DNA of 64,000 nucleotides from Flavobacterium sp. KMS (GTDB lineage: Bacteria > Bacteroidota > Bacteroidia > Flavobacteriales > Flavobacteriaceae), in assembly GCF_000813005.1 (NCBI RefSeq), contig NZ_JSYP01000018.1, positions 46,584 through 110,583 on the forward strand, given 5' to 3'. The position numbers and the translations under genes are program-made. Shown one piece after another: positions 26,024-34,520 of the stretch. Below the pieces are notes generated by a model. The model searched no databases, was not told where the DNA came from, and saw only the letters and a list, made by a program, of their open reading frames with translations. How positions within the stretch are numbered: the stretch's first letter is position 1; every line of letters starts with the position of its first letter.

Positions 26024-26366
26024 TATCAAAAATCGATTCTTCTGGGCAAAAATCCAGAAGAATTCTTATTCTTCGGTCTCAAAAATCATTGCAGTAATTA
26101 CTATTTTATTACTTGTAGCTTGCAATAAAAAAGAGAAATATCATGTAGAATCTATAAAAACCGCTACTGGTTGGGGATACACAATTGCTAATGATGAAAA
26201 AATCATAATCAAGCAAACCATAATTCCTGTTATTGATAATAACAAGAGCTTTACTACCGAAAAAGAAGCCTTAAAAACTGGGAATTTGGTAGTAAAAAAG
26301 CTTGAAGCTAATTTATCACCAACGGTAACAAAAAAAGATTTAATTTTATTAGATATAACTATCTAA
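26007..26366 (+). CDS. DUF4907-family lipoprotein
   Basis: The product is about 119 residues, counting from the first of three consecutive ATG codons at 26007, 26010 and 26013, all inside the end of the Kelch gene. A hydrophobic segment (SKIIAVITILLLVAC) with a lipobox-type cysteine is followed by NKKEKYHVESI. The mature part, KTATGWGYTIANDEKIIIKQTIIPVIDNNKSF, matches DUF4907, which co-occurs with Kelch proteins in Bacteroidota (memory). The cysteine is followed by lysines, unlike the acidic signal of the Kelch lipoprotein, so it may stay in the periplasm. The kinase gene begins at the next base after its stop. Confidence 0.82.
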   Translation: MMMTINIKNRFFWAKIQKNSYSSVSKIIAVITILLLVACNKKEKYHVESIKTATGWGYTIANDEKIIIKQTIIPVIDNNKSFTTEKEALKTGNLVVKKLEANLSPTVTKKDLILLDITI

Positions 26367-27476
26367 ATGAACGTCGAAATAATCAAGAATACTAGTTCTA
26401 ACAAAATACTATTTCATAGTGTTATATGGACTTTCTTTATCCTAACCTCATTGATTCAATTTTACGAAAGCCCGTTCCAGATAACACCTGATTTTTATGT
26501 ACAATGGATTACTGGAATTATATTATTTTATCTAAACTATTTCTATTTAGTTCCAGCATTGCTTTTACAAAAAAAGTACTGGCTCTATTCCGTATTTATT
26601 ATAGCTCTAATAGTCACTTTTATAATCATTCGGGATAGCTATTTCATACCCGATATACAACTAGCCAGGAGAATGCCTCCGATGAAAACAGTTCCTAGTG
26701 AAGGACCTCCTGTGCATTTTAAGAATATTAAATTTAGAACTACAATGGTTACTCAGCCCTTGTTTTTTAAAATAGCTCCTTCGTTTTTTTATATTTTAAT
26801 AGTAACTATAAGCGCCATTATTAAGACATTATCAGAGTTTTATAATAACCAACAAAATAAATTAATAGCCGAGACACATCGTACAACTACTGAGTTGATT
26901 TATTTGCGAAAACAGACAAATCCTCATTTTTTGTTCAATTCATTAAATAGTATTTATTCTCTAGCACATAAAAAATCTGATTTAGTTCCAGATGCAATCG
27001 TAACATTGTCTGAATTGATGCGCTATATGTTGTATGAGACTGACAATAAAACGGTAGCTCTCGAGAAAGAGATAAACTACATTCAGAATTACATTGAGTT
27101 ACAAAAATTAAGACTAAACAACATCGAGAACATTACTATTAATGTACATGGTGAACCCAAAAACAAATTTATAGAACCGTTATTGTTAATCTCATTTGTA
27201 GAGAATGCTTTTAAATATGGAACAGATTATAAAGGAGCTGCTTTTGTAAAAATTAGAATAGTTATCGGACAAAACAGCTTGGATTTTTGGGTAGAAAACA
27301 AAGTAGAAAACTATAAAAAAGACCCTGAAAATTCTGGAATTGGATTAACTAATATTCAGAGTCGCCTGAACCTTCTTTATCCAGATGCACACGAACTTAA
27401 AATAACCGAAACAAAGAAGTTTTATAACGTACATCTCAACTTAAAACTAGACGAAATACAAACTGCTATCACTTAA
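26367..27476 (+). CDS. LytS-type sensor histidine kinase (His_kinase, PF06580 class)
   Basis: The 369-residue kinase has four hydrophobic segments (about 13-31, 44-66, 70-88 and 137-155). A short hydrophilic loop at 90-136 probably faces the periplasm and may sense an input. The H-box is LRKQTNPHFLFNSLNS with His187, the N-box is ISFVENAFKYG with Asn280, and the G-box is SGIGLTNIQSRL. This belongs to the LytS/YehU class, which phosphorylates LytTR regulators; one is encoded 131 bp downstream. The gene starts at the base after the DUF4907 stop codon, tying signalling to the envelope proteins. Confidence 0.95.
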   Translation: MNVEIIKNTSSNKILFHSVIWTFFILTSLIQFYESPFQITPDFYVQWITGIILFYLNYFYLVPALLLQKKYWLYSVFIIALIVTFIIIRDSYFIPDIQLARRMPPMKTVPSEGPPVHFKNIKFRTTMVTQPLFFKIAPSFFYILIVTISAIIKTLSEFYNNQQNKLIAETHRTTTELIYLRKQTNPHFLFNSLNSIYSLAHKKSDLVPDAIVTLSELMRYMLYETDNKTVALEKEINYIQNYIELQKLRLNNIENITINVHGEPKNKFIEPLLLISFVENAFKYGTDYKGAAFVKIRIVIGQNSLDFWVENKVENYKKDPENSGIGLTNIQSRLNLLYPDAHELKITETKKFYNVHLNLKLDEIQTAIT

Positions 27477-27544
27477 GATTAAGTTAATAATGGTCTAGAT
27501 AGCAATAAACTATAACAGGAAATTAACTATTGAAAATCTAATTT

Positions 27545-27569
27545 TAACTTGTCTTTAGAGGTCAAGTTA
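27545..27569. promoter_or_regulatory. Dyad between kinase and regulator genes
   Basis: TAACTTG at 27545-27551 is an inverted repeat of CAAGTTA at 27563-27569, with an 11-nt spacer. It is the only obvious dyad in the 131-bp gap. It could be a regulator binding site or a weak hairpin that reduces read-through. Confidence 0.35.
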
Positions 27570-27607
27570 TATTTTCGCATCATAAATTTATCTAAAAAAG
27601 ACGACAA

Positions 27608-28321
27608 ATGAAATGTGTAATTATAGATGATGAACCTCTGGCAGTCGAGTTACTTAAGGATTTTGTGAGTAAAGTCGATTCTTTAGAGTTAGTAAGTACT
27701 TTCAATAACGCAATTGATGCTATTTCTATTATAAATCAAACGAGTATTGATCTAATTTTTCTGGATATTGAAATGCCTCATTTTTCAGGAATAGATTTTT
27801 TAAATGCTATCGAAAAGAAACCTTTAGTCATTTTCACAACAGCTTATTCTGATTATGCTGTTGAAGGATTTAATCTTGGTGCTGTAGATTATTTAGTAAA
27901 ACCAATTCCGTTTCATCGTTTTTTAAAATCGGTTGTAAGAGCACAACAATTATTTAATCCGTTGCATATTCCTGCAAGTGTAAATCCTATTTCGGCTCCC
28001 GAAATTAACCATGATTTCATGTTTGTAAGAGCCGAATATGAGAATGTAAAACTAAACTTTTCGGATATTTTATTTATCGAAGGATTAAAAGATTATGTAA
28101 AAATTTATACCACAGACAATAAGTACACCTTAACATTAATAAGCCTTATAAAGCTTGAAAATTTACTTTCGAATAAAGGTTTTTCCAGAATTCACCGATC
28201 GTACATTATTAATATCAAACACGTAAAATCAATTCAAAAAAACAAAGCTTTGATTGGAGATAAAAGAATTCCTATCAGCGAAAGCTATAAAAATGCTTTC
28301 TTCGAAAAAATAAATTTGTAA
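27608..28321 (+). CDS. LytTR-family response regulator
   Basis: The 237-residue protein has a receiver domain (1-118) with the phospho-acceptor Asp53 in FLDIEMP, the acidic pocket IDDE at 6-9 and the conserved Lys in YLVKPIPF. The C-terminal LytTR DNA-binding domain (about 135-235) shows ILFIEGLKDYVKIYT and FSRIHRSYIINIKHVKSI. It is the partner of the upstream kinase. Its target genes are unknown; the cassette's own genes are the first candidates. It converges with the following gene with only 6 bp between them. Confidence 0.95.
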   Translation: MKCVIIDDEPLAVELLKDFVSKVDSLELVSTFNNAIDAISIINQTSIDLIFLDIEMPHFSGIDFLNAIEKKPLVIFTTAYSDYAVEGFNLGAVDYLVKPIPFHRFLKSVVRAQQLFNPLHIPASVNPISAPEINHDFMFVRAEYENVKLNFSDILFIEGLKDYVKIYTTDNKYTLTLISLIKLENLLSNKGFSRIHRSYIINIKHVKSIQKNKALIGDKRIPISESYKNAFFEKINL

Positions 28322-28327
28322 CTACCT

Positions 28328-28843
28328 CTACTCTTCTTTAAACCAGCTGGAATACATTACGTAATTATTAGAGATACGTTCTATTTCGCCAGCAAAATCA
28401 GATTGGTCTATATCTTTTACTTTCTTTGCAGGAACTCCAGCATAAATACTACCAGAGGTTACAACTGTATTTTGTGTTACTACAGCGCCAGCAGCTACAA
28501 TAGCATTGCTCTCTACAACGCAATTATCCATTACGATTGCTCCCATTCCTATTAATACATTATCATGTATCGTACAACCATGTACAATTGCATTATGCCC
28601 TATTGAAACATTATTTCCTATAATCGTTGGATGCTTTTGATACGTACAATGAATAACAGCACCATCCTGAATATTTACTTTATTCCCGATTTTAATAAAA
28701 TTTACATCTCCTCTAATCACAGCATTAAACCAAACGCTGCATGAATCTCCAAAAGAAACATCTCCTACAATCGTTGCATTTTCGGCTACATAACAATCCT
28801 CTGGAATATTAGGTGTTTTTCCGTTTACAGATTTTATCAACAT
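28328..28843 (-). CDS. Gamma-carbonic-anhydrase-like left-handed beta-helix protein
   Basis: The 171-residue protein shows hexapeptide repeats (for example NATIVGDVSFGDSCSVWF, KVNIQDGAVIHCTYQK). His residues at VIHC and IGHNAIVHG sit where the zinc of gamma-CA proteins is held. It resembles the YrdA/PaaY family, whose members bind metal; enzymatic carbonic anhydrase activity is not always present. The start is the ATG at 28843, beginning MLIKSVNGKTPNIPEDC. It is downstream of an orphan PorP/SprF gene on the same strand, 27 bp away. Confidence 0.9.
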   Translation of the reverse strand: MLIKSVNGKTPNIPEDCYVAENATIVGDVSFGDSCSVWFNAVIRGDVNFIKIGNKVNIQDGAVIHCTYQKHPTIIGNNVSIGHNAIVHGCTIHDNVLIGMGAIVMDNCVVESNAIVAAGAVVTQNTVVTSGSIYAGVPAKKVKDIDQSDFAGEIERISNNYVMYSSWFKEE

Positions 28844-28870
28844 GAAATTTATTTTTAAAATGAATTATAA

Positions 28871-29860
28871 TTAGTTTATTGCAGGACAATCGCAATCATA
28901 TCTTTCACGCTTACAGAATAAGTTAAGTCCCAAAGTAATTTGATGGTATGCTCCGTTATCAAACTTTACATTACCCGTAACTTGCGAATATGTGTAAGCA
29001 AACATGAAGTTTTTATAATTAACCCCTAAAATAGGAGTTATGTATTGTAATTTTTGAGTAGATATTCCGGAACCATTATAATATTGAGCTCCATCAAAAC
29101 TTCTTCTATATGATAACCCAGCCCAAAGACTACCAAAATCCATATTCTTATATGCTTTCAGATTAATATCGACTAACTTCTCTTTGGTTTTATCAAATAA
29201 TTGAAAAAGAACTGAAGGTTCCCACAATAATTTCTTTTTATTTCCAAAGACATATCCTGCACTCAAAAGATATTTTCTCAGATTATCACTTTCAAATTCT
29301 GTATATATTTCTCGTCTTGATTCAACAGCTCCTTGAACTGTGGCATGGGCATAAAAGTTAAGATAGTTATATGATGCTCCAAAATCTACATTAAAATAAG
29401 TATCCTTTTGAATATCTCCAACAACAATTGGATCAAATGCTTCAAAAGCTGTTTCGTCTAACTGATTCTGAATTACACCTACATTCATACCAAATGAAAG
29501 CTGATTTAAATCAATCTCATCTCTAGAAAAAAGAATATGATACGCATAAGTGAGTTTAACTCCTTTTTGAGAATGGTAACCATTTTTATCATTAAAAACT
29601 ATAATTCCAGCTCCTGACCTACTATCTCCAATTCGACCATTAAAACTTAAAGTTTGCAATGTTGGCGCATCATCTTGACCGAACCATTGCTTACGCGCTG
29701 TTAATCTAAGTTTTGCACAATTTGCCGCACCAGCCATCGAAGGATGTATCAAATAATAATTATCCGATAAATAATCTGAATAAACAGGAATCCCTTCTTG
29801 AGAGTATGAATAAGAAAATATAAATAATAGAAAAACTGAATATTTAATTTTACTATACAT
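28871..29860 (-). CDS. PorP/SprF-family type IX secretion outer-membrane protein
   Basis: The 329-residue protein has a signal peptide (MYSKIKYSVFLLFIFSYSYSQ). QEGIPVYSDYLSDNYYLIHPSMAGAANCAKLRLTARKQW-type sequence, a hallmark of PorP/SprF, follows. The rest is barrel strands (FNGRIGDSRSGAGIIVFND, FGMNVGVIQN). It ends with four cysteines (NLFCKRERYDCDCPAIN). These proteins secrete or anchor type IX adhesins such as SprB and are usually encoded next to their adhesin. No adhesin is adjacent here, so it is an orphan copy. SprA, the T9SS translocon, is encoded at 51171-58394. Confidence 0.9.
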   Translation of the reverse strand: MYSKIKYSVFLLFIFSYSYSQEGIPVYSDYLSDNYYLIHPSMAGAANCAKLRLTARKQWFGQDDAPTLQTLSFNGRIGDSRSGAGIIVFNDKNGYHSQKGVKLTYAYHILFSRDEIDLNQLSFGMNVGVIQNQLDETAFEAFDPIVVGDIQKDTYFNVDFGASYNYLNFYAHATVQGAVESRREIYTEFESDNLRKYLLSAGYVFGNKKKLLWEPSVLFQLFDKTKEKLVDINLKAYKNMDFGSLWAGLSYRRSFDGAQYYNGSGISTQKLQYITPILGVNYKNFMFAYTYSQVTGNVKFDNGAYHQITLGLNLFCKRERYDCDCPAIN

Positions 29861-29998
29861 TGGGGGCAGGTTTATTAAAGTAGGTGTTAAAATTTTATTT
29901 TAGTATTAAAATATGGTAAAAATTCCTAAGATTGAGGAAATAATACGCTATTTTCATATTAAATATCAAATATAACTATTAGTAGAAAATAACTTTAG

Positions 29999-30006
29999 TA
30001 AATTTG
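29999..30006 (+). promoter_or_regulatory. -7 element (TAAATTTG) before the NifU-family gene
   Basis: TAAATTTG lies 17 nt before the ATG at 30024. No TTG is found at 17-23 nt upstream, so the promoter is incomplete by the consensus. Confidence 0.35.
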
Positions 30007-30023
30007 TAAAAAATTACTAGATC

Positions 30024-30923
30024 ATGACAAAACTCACTATAAAAGAAACACAAAATTCTACTATACTAAAATTCGAATTTCCTGACTTTATAACTAAGAA
30101 TGAGAGCTTTGAATTTAAAAATATTGATGAAGCCAAAAACTCTCCATTAGCTCAAAAACTTTTTCATTTACCATTTGTAAAAACTGTATATATCTCAGGT
30201 AATTTTATTGCTATCGAAAGATATAGCATTGTTGAATGGGATGATGTAAAAGATGCTGTAGCGGAACAAATCGAAGCTTTTGTAAACGATGGTGGAGTAA
30301 TAATAAGTATTGACGAAAATAAACCTAAAAAGCAGCCAATAACTGTTTATGGTGAATCGACTCCTAATCCTGCAGCCCTAAAATTTGTAGTAAGCAGAAT
30401 GTTGACTAAAAATGCAATAGAATACAAAAATATTGACCAAACTGCATCTTCTCCATTAGCACAAGAATTATTTAAATTTCCTTATGTAAAAGAGATTTTT
30501 ATAGATGAAAATTATATTTCGGTAACTAAATATGAGATTAATGATTGGCAAGAAATTACTCTTGAGCTAAGAACTTTCATTAAACAATATATTGAAAACG
30601 GAGGAACAGTTTTAGACGAAAGTCTAATAGAAGTAGCAACTAAAAATGATGTTACTAAAGATGAAGCTTTTGATAAACTGGATACAACATCACAACAAAT
30701 TATCAATATATTAGAAGAGTATGTAAAACCTGCGGTAGCTGCCGATGGTGGAAATATTGCTTTTGATTCTTATAATGAAACGGATAAAACTGTAAAAGTG
30801 ATTTTACAAGGGGCTTGTAGCGGTTGTCCGTCATCAACGTTTACACTTAAAAGTGGTATCGAAAATATGCTAAAAAGTATGCTAAATGATGATAACATAA
30901 AAGTAGAAGCTGTAAATGCATAA
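30024..30923 (+). CDS. NifU-family protein with duplicated Nfu N-domain
   Basis: The 299-residue protein carries iron-sulfur clusters to apo-proteins. It has two tandem Nfu-N-like domains (about 1-95 and 105-195), recognisable by SPLAQKLFHLPFVKTVYI in the first and SPLAQELFKFPYVKEIFI in the second. A NifU C-terminal domain with the cluster motif GACSGCPSS near residue 270 follows. The second copy keeps ESTPNPAALKF; the first has the weaker ETQNSTILKF. A cytosolic location fits the lack of a signal. It ends in a strong terminator. Confidence 0.93.
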   Translation: MTKLTIKETQNSTILKFEFPDFITKNESFEFKNIDEAKNSPLAQKLFHLPFVKTVYISGNFIAIERYSIVEWDDVKDAVAEQIEAFVNDGGVIISIDENKPKKQPITVYGESTPNPAALKFVVSRMLTKNAIEYKNIDQTASSPLAQELFKFPYVKEIFIDENYISVTKYEINDWQEITLELRTFIKQYIENGGTVLDESLIEVATKNDVTKDEAFDKLDTTSQQIINILEEYVKPAVAADGGNIAFDSYNETDKTVKVILQGACSGCPSSTFTLKSGIENMLKSMLNDDNIKVEAVNA

Positions 30924-30946
30924 CCCTTCATTTCTATAAAAAATTT

Positions 30947-30976
30947 AAAAAAGCGCTTCAATCGGAGCGCTTTTTT
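30947..30976 (+). terminator. Terminator after the NifU-family gene
   Basis: AAAAAAGCGCT pairs with AGCGCTTTTTT around an 8-nt loop (TCAATCGG), with a T-run completing the right arm. Confidence 0.9.
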
Positions 30977-31102
30977 ATTGTCGCAAAAAAACAAAACCAA
31001 AAACACAAACTACTTATTATCAATAAATTATTACTCCTCAAATAATATATTTCTTAAAAAAAAGATTAATATTGTAATCTAAATTAATCAACAAGAACTA
31101 TT

Positions 31103-31561
31103 ATGGGATTATCAACATTTTTTAAGAATTTGTTCGGCACTGCCAAGGAGTCTGCTACAGAATTAGCAGACCAAGCCGAAAGTACATTTGAACAAGCAAA
31201 AGAAGCTGCTGCTCCTTATCTTGAAAAAGCCGAAACATTTGCCGAAGAAACCATAGGCAAGGTTAAAGAAGCATCGGCTCCATATCTTGAAAAAGCGGAA
31301 ACATTTGCTGGAGAAACTTTCGAAAAGGTTAAAGAAGTTTCTGCCCCAATACTAGACAGCGCTGAAGATTATGTAAATCAAGCAAAAGATACCGTGAGCG
31401 AATATGCTGGAAAAGCTTCGGATGCTATCGAAAAAGCAGTTGATTCGGTTAAAGAAACTGCTTCAACAACAGCAGAAACTGTTACTGAAGAAACAAAATC
31501 ACTTGCTGCCGATGCAACTGACGCTGTCGATGAAGCTTCGGATAAAGCATTAAATAAATAG
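31103..31561 (+). CDS. Repeat-rich amphipathic protein (YtxH/apolipoprotein-like)
   Basis: The 152-residue protein is almost all Ala, Glu, Lys and Val, with no signal peptide. A 22-residue unit recurs at about residues 32-55 and 55-78: APYLEKAETFAEETIGKVKEAS, then APYLEKAETFAGETFEKVKEVS, and a weaker third copy (APILDSAEDYVNQAKD). Helical amphipathic repeats of this kind occur in YtxH-like and LEA/apolipoprotein-like proteins, linked with stress or membrane binding. The role here is unknown. The gene is a single unit with its own terminator. Confidence 0.75.
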   Translation: MGLSTFFKNLFGTAKESATELADQAESTFEQAKEAAAPYLEKAETFAEETIGKVKEASAPYLEKAETFAGETFEKVKEVSAPILDSAEDYVNQAKDTVSEYAGKASDAIEKAVDSVKETASTTAETVTEETKSLAADATDAVDEASDKALNK

Positions 31562-31624
31562 TTAAAGATGATCTCGATTTTTAATTAATAAAATAATTAA
31601 TTTTTATCTTTGTCAAACTAATTC

Positions 31625-31647
31625 AAACCTTCTCTATGAGAAGGTTT
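31625..31647 (+). terminator. Terminator after the repeat-rich protein gene
   Basis: AAACCTTCTC (31625-31634) pairs with GAGAAGGTTT (31638-31647) around a 3-nt loop and runs into a T-tract. It ends 17 bp before the MscS ATG. Confidence 0.88.
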
Positions 31648-31664
31648 TTTTATATTAAAAAAAA

Positions 31665-32477
31665 ATGAATCTAAATCCAGAACAAATTAGTGAGTACGTT
31701 AATCAATTTATAAAAATATTAGTTGATTATTCTCCAAAACTAATTTCAGCTTTTCTTATTTTATTTGTAGGACTCTACATTATTCGTGTTGTAAATAGAG
31801 TAATGCGTCGAATAATGGTAAAACGTAACCTCGACCCTACCTTATCTAAATTCCTTGCAGATATTTTATTGTGGGCATTACGAATATTACTATTTGTATC
31901 ATTTATCTCTAAACTAGGAATTGAAACATCTTCATTTGTAGCTATTCTTGGTGCCATGGGTCTTGCAGTAGGTTTGTCACTACAAGGTTCCCTTTCTAAT
32001 TTTGCAGGAGGTATGCTTATAATTGTATTTAAACCTTTTAAAGTTGGTGACACAATTGAAGCACAAGGTATTATTGCAACCGTTTCTGAAATACAAATAT
32101 TTGTAACTAAGTTGCTTACCGCAAACAATCAAACTGTATTTGTACCAAATGGAGCTTTATCTAATGGCACAATTATTAATTATTCTATGCAAGGTCAACG
32201 TAGAGCTGACTTAACATTTGCAATTGCTTATGATGCTGATATTAAAAAGGCAAAAGATATTCTTGAAAAAATATTAGTAGACAATCCTAATGTGCTTAAG
32301 AATCCTGCGCCAGAAGTTTTTGTAAAAAACCTAACAACTAGTTCTGTAGAATTTGCAGTGCGTCCTTGGGCAAAAAATGAAAATTTCGGAACTGTTATTT
32401 CTCAGACTTTAGAAAATTGCAAAATTGCTTTAGACGAAGCAGGAATTTCTGTTCAGCCTTATACTCTTCAAAAATAA
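31665..32477 (+). CDS. Small-conductance mechanosensitive channel (MscS family)
   Basis: The 270-residue protein has three transmembrane segments (about 20-42, 58-80 and 85-112). The third contains the glycine/alanine-rich pore helix ILGAMGLAVGLSLQGSLSNF, followed by GGMLIIVFKPFKVGDTI, as in E. coli MscS. The C-terminal cage domain starts near residue 135 (TKLLTANNQTVFVPNGAL). It opens on membrane tension during osmotic downshock. It is convergent with tsaB, with 8 bp between the stop codons. Confidence 0.94.
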   Translation: MNLNPEQISEYVNQFIKILVDYSPKLISAFLILFVGLYIIRVVNRVMRRIMVKRNLDPTLSKFLADILLWALRILLFVSFISKLGIETSSFVAILGAMGLAVGLSLQGSLSNFAGGMLIIVFKPFKVGDTIEAQGIIATVSEIQIFVTKLLTANNQTVFVPNGALSNGTIINYSMQGQRRADLTFAIAYDADIKKAKDILEKILVDNPNVLKNPAPEVFVKNLTTSSVEFAVRPWAKNENFGTVISQTLENCKIALDEAGISVQPYTLQK

Positions 32478-32485
32478 AATAGTTT

Positions 32486-33157
32486 TTATTGCTTTTTGGG
32501 AGTTGTAACCATAAAATCTTTCAAATAGTAAGGTTCAAAATAAGCGATATCTACAATGTCGTTTATTTTGAATTTATCAAAACTTATAGTACTCATTTCT
32601 TTCGCAGATGGGTATTTAACTTCTTCTAGAAAAATAAAATTTTCTTTTGTTAAAACTGGTTTGCATTTTTCTGCACAATCTCCAACAAAATAAATTGTTT
32701 CGGCATATTCTTCAAAAGAGTTTTCGGTAATAATTTCAGCCAAAATTTCTCTTTGCTTTTCTAACTTTGAGTTAAACACAGCACTATACACTTCCATTCG
32801 TCTAGCATCCAGCATCGGAACAATTAAGCCATTTGTAACATTTGCCTGAGAAGCTAATGTTTGTAATGTATCTACAGCTATTAATGGGATATTCAGGGCA
32901 AAACACAACCCTTTTGCAGCCGAAACACCTATACGCAATCCTGTGTAAGATCCAGGTCCCTGACTAACTGCAATTGCAGATAAATCCTTATAAGTAATTC
33001 CAGCTTCCAGAATACATTCTTCGATAAAAACATGTAATCTTTCGGCGTGAGAATAGCCTTCTTCAGAGATTTCTTTGTGCAGAATAATTTTTCCTTCTTT
33101 TGCTAAAGCAACAGAACAGTTCTTTGTAGCGGTTTCAATATTAAGAATGTAAGCCAA
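32486..33157 (-). CDS. tsaB: tRNA threonylcarbamoyladenosine biosynthesis protein TsaB
   Basis: The 223-residue protein of the ASKHA fold helps make the t6A modification with TsaD/TsaE/TsaC. The start AYILNIETATKNCSVAL and the SQGPGSYTGLRIG segment are diagnostic. The first codon is the TTG at 33157, giving L/MAYILNIE, the family N-terminus. An ATG at 33190 would add eleven atypical residues reaching into the terminator of the next operon. It is located downstream of the efflux operon, from which it is separated by a hairpin. Confidence 0.93.
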   Translation of the reverse strand: MAYILNIETATKNCSVALAKEGKIILHKEISEEGYSHAERLHVFIEECILEAGITYKDLSAIAVSQGPGSYTGLRIGVSAAKGLCFALNIPLIAVDTLQTLASQANVTNGLIVPMLDARRMEVYSAVFNSKLEKQREILAEIITENSFEEYAETIYFVGDCAEKCKPVLTKENFIFLEEVKYPSAKEMSTISFDKFKINDIVDIAYFEPYYLKDFMVTTPKKQ

Positions 33158-33186
33158 ACTAATTTTATATTTTATGGAAACAAAAA

Positions 33187-33217
33187 ACAATCTAATTCTA
33201 CTATAGAACTAGATTGT
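33187..33217 (-). terminator. Terminator of the efflux operon
   Basis: ACAATCTAATTCTA (33187-33200) pairs with TAGAACTAGATTGT (33204-33217), a 14-bp stem with one mismatch, followed on the minus strand by a T-run. It separates the MacA-like adaptor gene from tsaB. Confidence 0.85.
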
Positions 33218-33227
33218 CTTGTCATTA

Positions 33228-34514
33228 TTATTTTTTTTCTTTATCGGATTTAAGGCTAACCTTATCTCCTGAATTCAAATCTTTCGAAACTGTTGTGTAT
33301 GGCCCTGTAATTACCACATCTCCGGCTTTCAGTCCAGACATTACTTCGATGTTTGTATCGTCTTGAATTCCTGTCTTGATAATTCTAATTTTAGCTTTAT
33401 CTCCTACTTTTACAAAAACACATTCGAATTTTTTGTCGTTTTTAGGAGCTACTTTTTTATCATTTGGATCTTCAATTTTAATTTCTTTTACAGCTGTAGT
33501 ATCAGATTTTACAACTACAGCACTTATTGGCACCGCCAACACATTCTTTTTTGTGTTTGTTATAATATCAACTGTTGCTGTCATTCCTGGTCTAAAAGGC
33601 GAATATGCTTCTGGCTTCCCTTCCAATAAATCCTGATAAGATTCTTTTAAAATTCTTACTTTAACTTTAAAGTTTGTTACCTGATCAGATGTTAATGTAC
33701 TGCTCGCTGAATTAGAGATACTTGTTACAACACCTTTAAACTGTTTTTTTAAGTAAGCATCAACTTCAACATTTGCTTCGTCTCCAACTTTTATTTTTAC
33801 AATATCATTCTCGTTTACATCAACTTCAACTTCCATATTGTTCAGGTTGGCAACTCTTAAAATTTCAGTTCCAGCCATTTGTTGGGTTCCTAAAACACGC
33901 TCTCCAAGCTCTACATTAAGCACAGAAATTGTTCCATCTGCAGGAGCATAGATAGTAGTACGTCTTAAATTATCTTTAGCTTCATTTACAGATGCTGAAG
34001 CACTTTGTACAGCAAAATAAGAATTTTGCTTGGTTGCTTTGGCAACTTCAAAAGAAGCTATTGCTTTATCCCAATCTGACTTGGAAATAATTCCTTTTTC
34101 AAATAACTTTTTATTTCTTTCATAACTAGCCTTTGCCTCTTTAAAAGAAGCATCTGATTGACTTAAACCAGCTTTGGCTCCAGATAAATTAGAAACGGTA
34201 CGATCATAACTGGATGTATATAAATCTGGATTTATTTTTACCAATAAATCTCCTTTTTTAACAACTTGCCCTTCTTTTACATTTAGTGCAATAATTTCTC
34301 CTGAAACCTCTGATGAAATTTTTACTTCAATTTCTGGCTGAATTTTTCCTGTTGCCGAAACAGTTTCTACAATAGTCGATGCCATTACTTTTGCAACTTC
34401 TATTTCTGTACCAGCATCTTTATTTCCTATTACACCTTCTTTCTTAAACCAAACTAATGCTGCAATGACAACTATTACGCCGCCTAATAAGAAATAAATT
34501 GTTTTTTTTGACAT
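33228..34514 (-). CDS. Periplasmic adaptor (HlyD/MacA-like), second copy
   Basis: The 428-residue protein has an N-terminal membrane anchor (TIYFLLGGVIVVIAALVWF). A lipoyl-like half (SATGKIQPEIEVKISSEVSG) follows, then a long helical hairpin near 105-170, a second lipoyl half (IYAPADGTISVLNVELGERV) and barrel domains with a Lys/Asp-rich insert near 345-365. It bridges an inner-membrane MacB-type transporter to TolC. It is the last gene of the six-gene operon, directly after TolC. It is a paralogue of the adaptor at 36042, with limited identity. Confidence 0.9.
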   Translation of the reverse strand: MSKKTIYFLLGGVIVVIAALVWFKKEGVIGNKDAGTEIEVAKVMASTIVETVSATGKIQPEIEVKISSEVSGEIIALNVKEGQVVKKGDLLVKINPDLYTSSYDRTVSNLSGAKAGLSQSDASFKEAKASYERNKKLFEKGIISKSDWDKAIASFEVAKATKQNSYFAVQSASASVNEAKDNLRRTTIYAPADGTISVLNVELGERVLGTQQMAGTEILRVANLNNMEVEVDVNENDIVKIKVGDEANVEVDAYLKKQFKGVVTSISNSASSTLTSDQVTNFKVKVRILKESYQDLLEGKPEAYSPFRPGMTATVDIITNTKKNVLAVPISAVVVKSDTTAVKEIKIEDPNDKKVAPKNDKKFECVFVKVGDKAKIRIIKTGIQDDTNIEVMSGLKAGDVVITGPYTTVSKDLNSGDKVSLKSDKEKK

Positions 34515-34520
34515 AATGAA

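Noticed and set aside
28328..28843. Certain carbonic anhydrase activity
   Set aside because: The fold and metal His are visible, but many family members lack activity, so only the fold is claimed.
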